Source: Bacteroidales bacterium (GTDB lineage Bacteria; Bacteroidota; Bacteroidia; Bacteroidales; P3). From it: a stretch of 64,000 nucleotides of DNA. Position 1 is the stretch's first letter; each line of letters starts with the position of its first letter. Shown here one piece after another: positions 53,993 to 61,167 of the stretch. Location of the stretch: contig JAGAYN010000031.1 of NCBI GenBank assembly GCA_017940465.1, forward strand, positions 62,001 through 126,000, given 5' to 3'. Below the pieces are notes generated by a model, which was not told where the DNA came from, did no database searches, and was given only the letters and a program-made list of their open reading frames with translations. Made by a program: the position numbers and the translations under genes.

Positions 53993-54000
53993 CAAAGATA
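53993..54000 (-). promoter_or_regulatory. aroE -7 box
   Basis: TATCTTTG on the minus strand, ending 8 bp before the aroE ATG. Confidence 0.55.
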
Positions 54001-54042
54001 CGGTTTTTTTCTGACTTGGGGGTAGGATTCGGAAAAATGTCG

Positions 54043-54050
54043 TATCTTTG
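54043..54050 (+). promoter_or_regulatory. Possible promoter for the SUMF1-type gene
   Basis: TATCTTTG in the plus orientation, ~210 bp before the ATG at 54264, with the C14 tract between them. The -33 element is weak (TTGG 25 bp upstream). Confidence 0.5.
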
Positions 54051-54095
54051 CAGGTCGAAATATGATTAGGCATGGACATAACTTGCTGATTTTCA

Positions 54096-54109
54096 CCCCC
54101 CCCCCCCCC
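54096..54109 (+). repeat. Homopolymer C14 tract
   Basis: Fourteen consecutive C's in the transcribed leader of the SUMF1-type gene. A short frame beginning with ATG 54062 runs through it and stops at 54116 with 14 C's. With one more C (or two fewer) it would stay open to a TGA that overlaps the SUMF1 ATG. Confidence 0.85.
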
Positions 54110-54263
54110 AGGCGCTGAAGAGGGTAGGGGAGAGGGGTTTGCTTTCTTTGTTTTCCCGTCGGGGCCTCCGCTCCGCCGCCGTGGCGGCAGGGTGGGGGCA
54201 GGTCGGCATTTGCCAGGAATACAAGTTCAATTCATTTTTTTATAAATTAAATTACAACAAACT

Positions 54264-55088
54264 ATGAAGAAATGCTTCAAACTGATGGCCCTGTTGGCCA
54301 TGGGCGCCGCGCTGGCGATGACTGCCTGCGGCAAGGACGACGACAAGGGCAAGGACGACAACCCCACGGGACCTGCGGGAGTGGTGAAAGAGACCTTCAC
54401 CGCCGGGGGCGTGAGTTTCGACATGGTGCTGGTGAAGGCCGGCACGTTCACCATGGGAGCCCTGGAGGGCGACGAGGAGGCTGACGGCGACGAGACTCGT
54501 CACACAGTGACCCTCACGCGCGACTACTACATCGGCGCGACGGAGGTTACGCAGGAGCTGTATGCGGCTGTGATGGGCAGCAATCCCAGCGGTTTCACTG
54601 AGGGAGAGAACCTGCCTGTGGAGACGGTGTCGCACAACGATGCGGTGGCGTTTTGCGGTAAGCTGAGCGAGATGACGGGCAAGACCTTTGCGCTGCCGAC
54701 CGAGGCGCAGTGGGAGTATGCCGCCCGGGGCGGCCACAAGGCTCCCGCCACGGCGACGCTCTATGCCGGCGGCGACGACATAGAGGCGGTGGCCTGGTAC
54801 GGCGGGAACAGCGACAGCAAGACCCACGCCGTGGGCACGAAGGCACCGAATGCGCTGGGATTGTACGACATGTCGGGGAACGTGTGGGAATGGTGTGCCG
54901 ACTGGTATGGCGACTATTCAGCCGATGCAGTCACAGACCCTGCGGGTCCCTCTACGGGCTCTAACCGCGTGCTCCGCGGTGGCAGCTGGTTCAACAGCGC
55001 GCGGATCTGCCGGGCTTCCTTTCGGGACTACTACTACCCCATCAACAGGAGCTACATCTTAGGCTTCCGCGTCGTCTTGGTTCTGTAG
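54264..55088 (+). CDS. SUMF1/FGE-fold lipoprotein, probable DGR target protein
   Basis: A 274-residue protein with lipoprotein signal MKKCFKLMALLAMGAALAMTAC (acceptor Cys ~22), an Asp/Lys-rich spacer, and a formylglycine-generating-enzyme/C-type-lectin fold: FTMGALEGDEEADGDE, IGATEVTQELYAAVMG, LPTEAQWEYAARGG, GLYDMSGNVWEWCADWYG, RVLRGGSWFNSARICR. The catalytic cysteines of true FGE were not identified. Its 3' end has the structure of a DGR variable repeat (54981-55088). The protein would be displayed on the membrane and could bind varied ligands. A hairpin follows (55156-55183). Upstream lie a TATCTTTG box and a C14 tract. Confidence 0.9.
   Translation: MKKCFKLMALLAMGAALAMTACGKDDDKGKDDNPTGPAGVVKETFTAGGVSFDMVLVKAGTFTMGALEGDEEADGDETRHTVTLTRDYYIGATEVTQELYAAVMGSNPSGFTEGENLPVETVSHNDAVAFCGKLSEMTGKTFALPTEAQWEYAARGGHKAPATATLYAGGDDIEAVAWYGGNSDSKTHAVGTKAPNALGLYDMSGNVWEWCADWYGDYSADAVTDPAGPSTGSNRVLRGGSWFNSARICRASFRDYYYPINRSYILGFRVVLVL
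54981..55088 (+). other. Variable-repeat-like 3' end of the SUMF1-type gene
   Basis: The final ~108 bp, from GGCAGCTGG to the TAG. The codons at variable positions (TTC, AAC, AGC, ATC, GAC, TAC x3, ATC, AAC, AGC, TAC, ATC) nearly all end in C and can be derived from AAC by changes at A only, as in DGR adenine mutagenesis. The one exception is TTT at 55020-55022. No template repeat was found in the window. Confidence 0.7.
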
Positions 55089-55155
55089 TTTACCATCAAT
55101 GCTAAGCTCAAGCCAGAAAAGAGAGAAAGCAGGAAACGGACTCGGCAAGCCGGCT

Positions 55156-55183
55156 GGGGCGGCTTAATGAAAAAAGCCGCCCC
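55156..55183 (+). terminator. GC hairpin downstream of the variable repeat
   Basis: A perfect 10-bp stem (55156-55165 with 55174-55183) with an A-rich 8-nt loop, 68 bp after the SUMF1 stop. No T tract follows, so it may not be a terminator; DGRs often carry a hairpin just after the variable repeat. Confidence 0.5.
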
Positions 55184-55216
55184 GAGCAGGCTGGCCGCGC
55201 AAAGGGAAGGGAAAAT

Positions 55217-55396
55217 ATGCAACTTCAGGTATTTACCGTCGCCGCCTTGGGCGGCGACGCACAGATGGAGGAGGTGAACGCCTTTCTGCGAGGCCACCGG
55301 GTGGCCTCGGTAGACCGCTATGTGGTGCACCAGGCAGGCATTGCGTACTGGACATTCTCGCCAACCACTACCTTTCGCAGTTCGACCACTGGGTGA
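55217..55396 (+). pseudogene. Truncated DGR accessory ORF, fused to a reverse-transcriptase remnant
   Basis: A 59-residue frame starting MQLQVFTVAALGGDAQMEEV, then NAFLRGHRVASVDRYVVHQA. This resembles the N-terminus of the HRDC-type accessory proteins often found next to DGR reverse transcriptases, as far as I recall them. After residue ~48 (WTF) the frame leaves that sequence at a junction near 55352 and continues in the wrong frame of the RT fragment. The accessory gene is thus cut after ~135 bp. A family search with this 48-residue piece would confirm or refute the call. Confidence 0.5.
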
Positions 55397-55413
55397 AGGA
55401 GCTGCTGCAGGTG
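55354..55413 (+). pseudogene. Fragment of a DGR-type reverse transcriptase
   Basis: In the frame starting at 55354 the product reads ILANHYLSQFDHWVKELLQV. In DGR reverse transcriptases a block of this form (LANxYLxxFDHxVK) follows the GxPxGNxTSQ motif and comes just before the catalytic YxDD motif. Both flanking motifs are missing, so the rest of the enzyme has been deleted. After LLQV the frame changes to unrelated sequence that stops at 55468. Confidence 0.6.
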
Positions 55414-55502
55414 TCCGTGGGCTCACGCCCACGGCTATTCAAGGTGTCGCCCTGCGGGCTGGGGGGGTGAGGCCTGTCGGGGCTGGGGGGTGAGTCCGGG
55501 CA

Positions 55503-55580
55503 GTGGGTCATAAGCGGTCATATCGGTTCTCAGTCGAAGTAAATACCTAGGGGATACCTACCGGATACCTATAGGGTCCC
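55503..55580 (+). repeat. TACCT phased repeat, copy 5 (full form)
   Basis: GTGGGTCATAAGCGGTCATA, TCGGTTCTCAGTCGAAGTAA, then three units GATACCT every 11 bp, ending TATAGGGTCCC. It is nearly identical to copy 2 (inverted). It lies between the DGR remnant and the EF-G2 gene. Confidence 0.82.
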
Positions 55581-55701
55581 CGCCGCGGGGCGGAGGGATT
55601 TTGGATTCTGAAAGTCGGGTTTTGGATTATGGAATGGGAGTCCGTTGGTGGGTTGGTCGGGATTTTTTTTGAAAAAAAGTCTGTATATCGGCAAAAGTTT
55701 G

Positions 55702-55709
55702 TATCTTTG
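55702..55709 (+). promoter_or_regulatory. Probable promoter of the EF-G2 gene
   Basis: TATCTTTG ~95 bp before the ATG at 55804; predicted leader ~88 nt. The -33 element is not clear. Confidence 0.6.
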
Positions 55710-55803
55710 CCCTCCGGTACACTGGTGCCGCTGCAGGGGTGCGGCGGCGGTAGTGTATTCACAGTCATAGAATTAGGAAAATAATTAATATAATAGTAGA
55801 ACA

Positions 55804-57936
55804 ATGAAAATCTATCAGACCCAGGACATCCGCAACATCGCCCTCGTGGGCGGCGCCAAGAGCGGAAAGACCTCCATGGCCGAGGCAATGGCATTCTGTG
55901 GCGGCCTCATCAACCGCCGCGGCACCGTGGACGGCAAAAACACCATCAGCGACTATCGCGACATAGAGCTGGACCGCAAGTATTCGGTCGAGACCTCGCT
56001 CATGTACACCGAGTTCGGTGGCAAGAAGGTGAATATACTCGACGTGCCCGGCTTCGCCGACTATCAGGGCGAGCTGGTGAGCGCGATGAGTGTGGTGGAA
56101 GCCGCTGTGGTGGTGGTCAATGCACAGAGTGGCGTCGAGGTGGGCACCGAGATTGCCAACCGCTACGCCTCCAAGATCGGCACCCCCATCATCTATGCCG
56201 TCAACCACCTGGATGCCGAGAAGGCCAACTTCGACGACTGTGTGAACCAGCTGCGCGACTTCTTCGGCCCGAAGTGCTCCGTCCTCCAGTTCCCGACCAA
56301 TGCCGGCTTGGGCTTCAACCAGGTCATTGACATTGTGGCCAACAAGATGCTCACCTTCGCCGACGGCAAGACTACCGAGGCCGATATCCCCGCCGAGTAT
56401 GCCGACCGCGCCGAGGAGATGCGCATGGCCCTTGTGGAGGAAGCCGCCGCGGCCGACGATGCCCTGATGGAGAAATACTTCGAGAACGGCGACCTCACCC
56501 CCGAGGAGCTCAGCAAGGCCCTCCGCCTCGCCATCGACAAGCGCGACCTCTTCCCCATCCTCTGCACCAGCGCCAAGGAGAACTTCGGCGTGAACCGCCT
56601 GCTGGAGTTCATCAACGCCAACGTGCCCGCCCCCTGCGACGTGGCCTCCCCGAAGAAGACCAAAGCCGGCAAGGAACTCAAGAACAACGCCTCCAATCCC
56701 ACCGTGGCCTTCGCTTTCAAGAGCGCCAAGGACAAGAACCTCGGCGAGTTGACCTACCTCCGTATCTTCGACGGTGAGTTGGCCGAGGCTCAGGATGTGG
56801 TCAATGCCTGCAACCAGAGCAAGGAGCGTGTCAGCCAGGTGCTCGTCTGCAGCGGCAAGAACCGCCAGAAGGTGGAGAAGGCCAGCGCCGGCGATATCGT
56901 CTGCACCATCAAGCTCAAGGATGTGAAAATCAACCACACCCTCACTACTGCCAAGAACACTGACGATGCCGTCAGCGAGATAGAGTTCCCCGTGCCGATC
57001 TACACTGTCGCCGTCAAGGCTGCCAATAGCAACGACGACGAGAAGGTGGGCGCCGCACTGAAGGACCTCGCCACCTACGACCGCTCCCTCACGCTGGAGA
57101 ACAGCCGCGAGCTGCGTCAGGTCATCCTCGGCTGCCAGGGTGAGTTGCACCTCAACACCGTCAAGTGGTACTTCGAGAACCAGTACAAGCTGGAGGTGAA
57201 CTTTACCGCCCCGAACATCCCCTATCGCGAGACCATCACCAAGAGCGCCGAAGCCATGTACCGCCATAAGAAACAGTCTGGCGGCTCCGGCCAGTTCGGC
57301 GAGGTGCACATGCTCATTGAGCCTTACTTCGACGGCATGCCCAATCAGACCAAGTACCCCATCCGCGACACCCAGGAGTACCCCCTGGAGTGGGGCGGCA
57401 AGCTGGTCTTCAACAACTGCATCGTCGGCGGCTCAATCGACGCCCGCTTTATGCCCGCCATCCTCAAGGGCATCATGGAGAAGATGGAGCAGGGGCCGCT
57501 TACCGGTAGCTATGCCCGCGACATTGTGGTCAATATCTACGACGGTAAGATGCACCCCGTGGACTCCAACGAGACGGCCTTCAAGATTGCCGGCCGCACC
57601 GCCTTCCGCGAAGCCTTCAAGCAGGCTGCCCCGAAGATCAAGGAGCCCATCTACGACGTGGCCGTCACCGTGCCCACCGAGAGCCAGGGAGGCGTCATGA
57701 CCGACCTGCAGGGCCGCCGCGCCATCGTCATGGGCATGGACGCCGAGGGCAAGTACACCACGCTGAAGGCCAAGGCCCCCCTGGCCGAGATGAACCGCTA
57801 CTGCACCGCCCTGAGCTCGCTCACCAGCGGCCGCGGCACCTTCACCATGAGCTTCAGCAGCTACGAGCTCGTCCCCGCCGACGTGCAGACGGCCCTCCTC
57901 AAAGCCTACGAGGAAGCCGCCAGCGAGGAAGAGTAA
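55804..57936 (+). CDS. fusA2: EF-G2-type translation factor, GTPase motif altered
   Basis: A 710-residue EF-G paralogue with five EF-G-like domains. The P-loop is GGAKSGKT (16-23), G3 is DVPGF (80-84) where DxxGH is usual, so the catalytic His is Phe; G4 is NHLD (134-137) instead of NKxD. The domain IV region, FGEVHMLIEPYFDG, and the domain V end are kept. In Bacteroides thetaiotaomicron a divergent EF-G2 is reported to promote translocation without GTP hydrolysis under carbon starvation; this gene's pattern fits that type, but the tie is an inference. It has its own promoter (55702) and a terminator (58015). Confidence 0.9.
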   Translation: MKIYQTQDIRNIALVGGAKSGKTSMAEAMAFCGGLINRRGTVDGKNTISDYRDIELDRKYSVETSLMYTEFGGKKVNILDVPGFADYQGELVSAMSVVEAAVVVVNAQSGVEVGTEIANRYASKIGTPIIYAVNHLDAEKANFDDCVNQLRDFFGPKCSVLQFPTNAGLGFNQVIDIVANKMLTFADGKTTEADIPAEYADRAEEMRMALVEEAAAADDALMEKYFENGDLTPEELSKALRLAIDKRDLFPILCTSAKENFGVNRLLEFINANVPAPCDVASPKKTKAGKELKNNASNPTVAFAFKSAKDKNLGELTYLRIFDGELAEAQDVVNACNQSKERVSQVLVCSGKNRQKVEKASAGDIVCTIKLKDVKINHTLTTAKNTDDAVSEIEFPVPIYTVAVKAANSNDDEKVGAALKDLATYDRSLTLENSRELRQVILGCQGELHLNTVKWYFENQYKLEVNFTAPNIPYRETITKSAEAMYRHKKQSGGSGQFGEVHMLIEPYFDGMPNQTKYPIRDTQEYPLEWGGKLVFNNCIVGGSIDARFMPAILKGIMEKMEQGPLTGSYARDIVVNIYDGKMHPVDSNETAFKIAGRTAFREAFKQAAPKIKEPIYDVAVTVPTESQGGVMTDLQGRRAIVMGMDAEGKYTTLKAKAPLAEMNRYCTALSSLTSGRGTFTMSFSSYELVPADVQTALLKAYEEAASEEE

Positions 57937-58014
57937 TTTCTTATTCCGCGTGGCGCCGGTTGTCCCCCATGGGCAGCAACCTCACAGCCCCACAGCAACA
58001 TCATCAAAGGGTGT

Positions 58015-58035
58015 CCCCAGGGGATGCCCTTTTTC
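58015..58035 (+). terminator. Terminator after the EF-G2 gene
   Basis: A stem-loop from AAAGGG through CCCTTT with a small internal loop, followed by T-rich TTTTTCTTTT, ~80 bp after the stop. Confidence 0.7.
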
Positions 58036-58039
58036 TTTT

Positions 58040-58474
58040 ACGTCATTTTCTCAATAAGGAATCATTGTTTCTTTATAACGCCATTTCCCCTTTTTTATAA
58101 CGCCATTCTTTTCTTGTATGCTGAAATATCATTGCAGCCGTTTCGTCCGGTAGCGGGCATTTATGTCCGCCATCCCCATCCCGCCCATTCACCCCATTCA
58201 CCCCATTAGCCCCATACCACCCTATATAATTTATTTATAAATTATATATACCATTCATTCCCAATCCCTTTCCTCGTCAATCATCCCTGTTCCATCCCTA
58301 TACCAACCCCGTACCATCTCTATACCAACTCTATGGATCCTTCGGTGTGCCTCCAATGATCCTCCGGGGTTCCGTCGAGGTACATTCGGCGGTGCTCCGT
58401 CGCTCCACCTATACTCCCTCGACACAATATTATCCCACTTCTGACGTTATTCCTGTACAACAAAGGTAATCATC
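58040..58474. other. Repetitive intergenic region before the DUF6266-like gene
   Basis: No gene seen. It holds two copies of TTTATAACGCCATT (58073-58106), repeated CCCATTCACC/CCCATTAGCC units (~58185-58215), an AT stretch near 58225-58255, and the degenerate units TCCTTCGGTG, TCCTCCGGGG, TCCGTCGAGGTACATTCGGC (58340-58410). Such short, varying units look like the leader of a DUF6266-type gene rather than coding sequence. Confidence 0.6.
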
Positions 58475-59134
58475 ATGGCAAGGAAGTACGGCGACTCCGA
58501 GAGCGGAAAACTCGGCAACAAGATATACTACACCTGGCATGGGCGGCAATGCGAAAGGGCTATGCCCACCCATGTGGCCAATCCCCAAACCGAAGCGCAG
58601 CAGTCGCACCGCAGCAACTTTGCCCAGATTTCCAAGCTCTCGTCCTATCTCAAGGACGCCCACCTCATCGGCCTCCACTGGCACGCTGTCCGCGAGCATA
58701 ACAGCACCTACGCCCTCTTCCGCAAGCTCAACAAAGACTGCTTCACCCCCGACGGCGACATCGACTATCCCCGCGTCATAATCAGCAAAGGCTCCGTACC
58801 CGAGGTCATCATCACTTCCGCCAGCATTGCCGAAGGTGTCCTCACCGTTACCTACGATAGCCGTCCTTACGGTGGCACTCCTACCGACGAGTTCTACCTC
58901 TTCGTTTATTTTCCCACCCTCTGTATCGGCCGCCTCGCCACCCCCGTCCCCCGCTCTGCCGGCAAGGTCACCGCCGTCCTCCCCGCCGAATGGCTAAAAG
59001 CAACTCCCGATGACAACAACGAAGAGACTGACACAATAGCACATTTTCGAATTAACACATTCCATTTATACGCTTTTCTCCGTGGCCCCAAAGGTCGCAC
59101 CTCTGACACCATCTATCATTCAATAACACTCTGA
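58475..59134 (+). CDS. DUF6266-like protein
   Basis: A 219-residue protein, probably a paralogue of the gene at 13443: both start with a short Gly-rich segment (here GKLGNKIYYTWHGRQCERAM), followed by NPQTEAQQ/NTENQRLE, a stretch of helices with a conserved Phe-Ala before the lysines, and a beta-rich C-terminal half. No signal peptide. Function unknown. It is the last high-GC gene before the low-GC Hsp70 operon. Confidence 0.7.
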   Translation: MARKYGDSESGKLGNKIYYTWHGRQCERAMPTHVANPQTEAQQSHRSNFAQISKLSSYLKDAHLIGLHWHAVREHNSTYALFRKLNKDCFTPDGDIDYPRVIISKGSVPEVIITSASIAEGVLTVTYDSRPYGGTPTDEFYLFVYFPTLCIGRLATPVPRSAGKVTAVLPAEWLKATPDDNNEETDTIAHFRINTFHLYAFLRGPKGRTSDTIYHSITL

Positions 59135-59307
59135 CACAAAGCGATAGCATTTCAGGAGATTTCCCATCCTTCGTCCATTTATTGGGCATTCTATGCCCGC
59201 CACCTCCTCTCCTTTGTTCCGTGTCTAGACGGTTGTGTCTACTCCAAGTGGGATGTCCAGCATAAGGTGCTTTATCCTCGCAAAAAAATATGTCCGCGAA
59301 AATATTT

Positions 59308-59338
59308 TTTGCCTTATTGAAAATAATGTGTATTTTTG
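59308..59338 (+). promoter_or_regulatory. Promoter of the Hsp70 operon
   Basis: TTTG (59308-59311) and TATTTTTG (59331-59338) are 19 bp apart, a consensus Bacteroidota promoter. The transcript would have a ~245-nt leader before the ATG at 59591. Confidence 0.8.
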
Positions 59339-59422
59339 CAAATGGAAATAATAGTATAAAAGATATGTAAAATAACAAAAAAATAAAGACATAGACATAC
59401 AAATAGCGATTCGTGCTATTCT

Positions 59423-59595
59423 TGACTACCAAATTACCACTATAACCCAGCTCAGGGTGTCACAATCAAGAATAGGTCAACGAAACGCCGTTCATCGGCG
59501 TGGAATGACTTGTTGGATTGTGACGGGCGTGGTAACCCTGGTAGTCAGACAAGGATTACGTTCCACGCTATTTTTATACATTCCACGCCGATGAA
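59423..59595 (+). promoter_or_regulatory. Nested inverted repeats in the leader of the Hsp70 operon
   Basis: Three nested arm pairs, TGACTACCA/TGGTAGTCA (59423-59431, 59539-59547), TTACCAC/GTGGTAA (59434-59440, 59529-59535) and GTCACAATC/GATTGTGAC (59459-59467, 59516-59524), could form a long hairpin. A perfect 17-bp inverted repeat (59491-59507 with 59579-59595) includes the start codon at 59591, and its 5' arm lies in the hairpin loop. The two pairings would form a pseudoknot or be mutually exclusive. Confidence 0.75.
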
Positions 59596-61165
59596 ACTGA
59601 TAGAACATAACCCATTCCGAATGCTTGGCATACCAGTGAATGCCAGCGCCAGAGACCTTGCCGCCAACAAGGGCAAAATGAAATTGTTGGACATCGGCAA
59701 AGAGGTTGTATTTCCGTTGGACTTGCCCGGTCTTTTGCCTCCCGCCAACCGCAACAAAGAATTTGTTGCGACTGCCGAGCGCGACATCAATCTGCCACAG
59801 GACAAAATCAAGCACGCTCTGTTCTGGTTTGCACAGCCATCTGACCCATTAGGCAAACATGCCTACAATGACCACCTGCTGCAAGGCAACATCGCGAAGG
59901 CCGAAGAACTGTTTGGTAAAAGAACCTCGTGGGAATCGCAGCTATGCCTCTCTGTGCTGGAGTTGCAACAAGGAAAACTATGTGATGCCTTGCTCGACTT
60001 ATATTCCATTGCCAATGATTATTGTGACGAACTATGTCATGCTGTAGCGGGACAAACATTCACGATGGCCAGTGTCGAATTAGTGCAGTTGTACCTAAGG
60101 ACACTGGCTACCGAAATAGATGCATCGACACTATATCAGGAATGGAACAGTGACAGCAGGGTACTGCCTGGCGGTTCCGAAATCATAGAGTTTGAGTTGC
60201 GTGATATGGCAACGGATGCACCCATCAAAATCATAGAAAAGGAGATTGCCGCAGCAAAGGTAGTTGACAATAGCAACGCAGAGGCGCAGCTGGAGACAGG
60301 AAAGCGACTTTCCAACAATACCCATAAGGCCCGTATCCAACTGCAAAAACTGATTGGAGACAACGACCCTCGCTACAGTCGCTTGGTTGATAAGCTTGCC
60401 AACCAGATACTTCAATGCTCTATCAACTATTTCAATAAGATAGACGGAGAGAACAGAACTATTATTGAAAATGCTTTGAAACTTGGTGAGTATGCTCTCA
60501 AAATTGCTGTGGGTAAGATGGCCCGCGACCATATCCAGCACAATGTTGACATTCTGCGCAAAAAGAAAGAGAACCTACCACCAGCCGAAGTGGAACGGGA
60601 ATACTTTGCTATTATGGCTGCACTTTCCACCTTTGTCGAACAACCCGACCTTATTAAACATTCGGTCACTCTGCTCAATACCACAAAGCCTCATTTGCAA
60701 AGTATGAAGGTAAAGCTGGGGGCGACCAATACGACATACATAAAACTGTCGTCTCTAGTGGTGAATAATGCATTACACAATCTGATTGAAGAGGTCAATA
60801 ACTCTCAAAAGACAGACCTCTTTCTCGTTCAGCCAAACATAAACGAGGTAAAACGCGCCGTTGGTGCGGCGTGGAATGCCACCCTCTTGATGGACACCTT
60901 TGACATGGAACCCACTCTTCGTCAGCGGTACAATACACAGAAGGATACTCTTAAAGGTTTATGCGAGCAATTAGGGATAAAAACTGGAGAGGTTAGCAAA
61001 GGCTGTGTCTTTGGAATGATTCCCGTATTGATAGGAGGTATAATCGGTCTTATTATCGGAGCTAATAACGACGATGCAGGCGTGGGTTTTCTTGTTGGAT
61101 GCGGAATAGGTGTCTGGTTGGGAGGATATTCACTATATGATAACTTTAAAAACAAATATTTTTAA
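59591..61165 (+). CDS. J-like/scaffold protein of a Hsp70 operon, C-terminal membrane helices
   Basis: A 524-residue protein. The N-terminus, LIEHNPFRMLGIPVNASARD, resembles a J-like start (NPFRxLGVxxxAS), but no HPD motif is seen. The middle is helical with Leu-rich blocks. The last ~60 residues hold two glycine-rich hydrophobic segments (FGMIPVLIGGIIGLIIG and VGFLVGCGIGVWLGGYSLY), likely membrane-inserted. The preferred start is ATG 59591, as the conserved-looking part begins there; the frame upstream overlaps the inverted repeat. It is followed after 2 bp by the coiled-coil gene. I do not recognise a named family. Confidence 0.8.
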   Translation: MKLIEHNPFRMLGIPVNASARDLAANKGKMKLLDIGKEVVFPLDLPGLLPPANRNKEFVATAERDINLPQDKIKHALFWFAQPSDPLGKHAYNDHLLQGNIAKAEELFGKRTSWESQLCLSVLELQQGKLCDALLDLYSIANDYCDELCHAVAGQTFTMASVELVQLYLRTLATEIDASTLYQEWNSDSRVLPGGSEIIEFELRDMATDAPIKIIEKEIAAAKVVDNSNAEAQLETGKRLSNNTHKARIQLQKLIGDNDPRYSRLVDKLANQILQCSINYFNKIDGENRTIIENALKLGEYALKIAVGKMARDHIQHNVDILRKKKENLPPAEVEREYFAIMAALSTFVEQPDLIKHSVTLLNTTKPHLQSMKVKLGATNTTYIKLSSLVVNNALHNLIEEVNNSQKTDLFLVQPNINEVKRAVGAAWNATLLMDTFDMEPTLRQRYNTQKDTLKGLCEQLGIKTGEVSKGCVFGMIPVLIGGIIGLIIGANNDDAGVGFLVGCGIGVWLGGYSLYDNFKNKYF

Positions 61166-61167
61166 TT

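Noticed and set aside
59591-61165. Canonical DnaJ protein
   Set aside because: The N-terminus is J-like, but no HPD motif or zinc-finger region is present.
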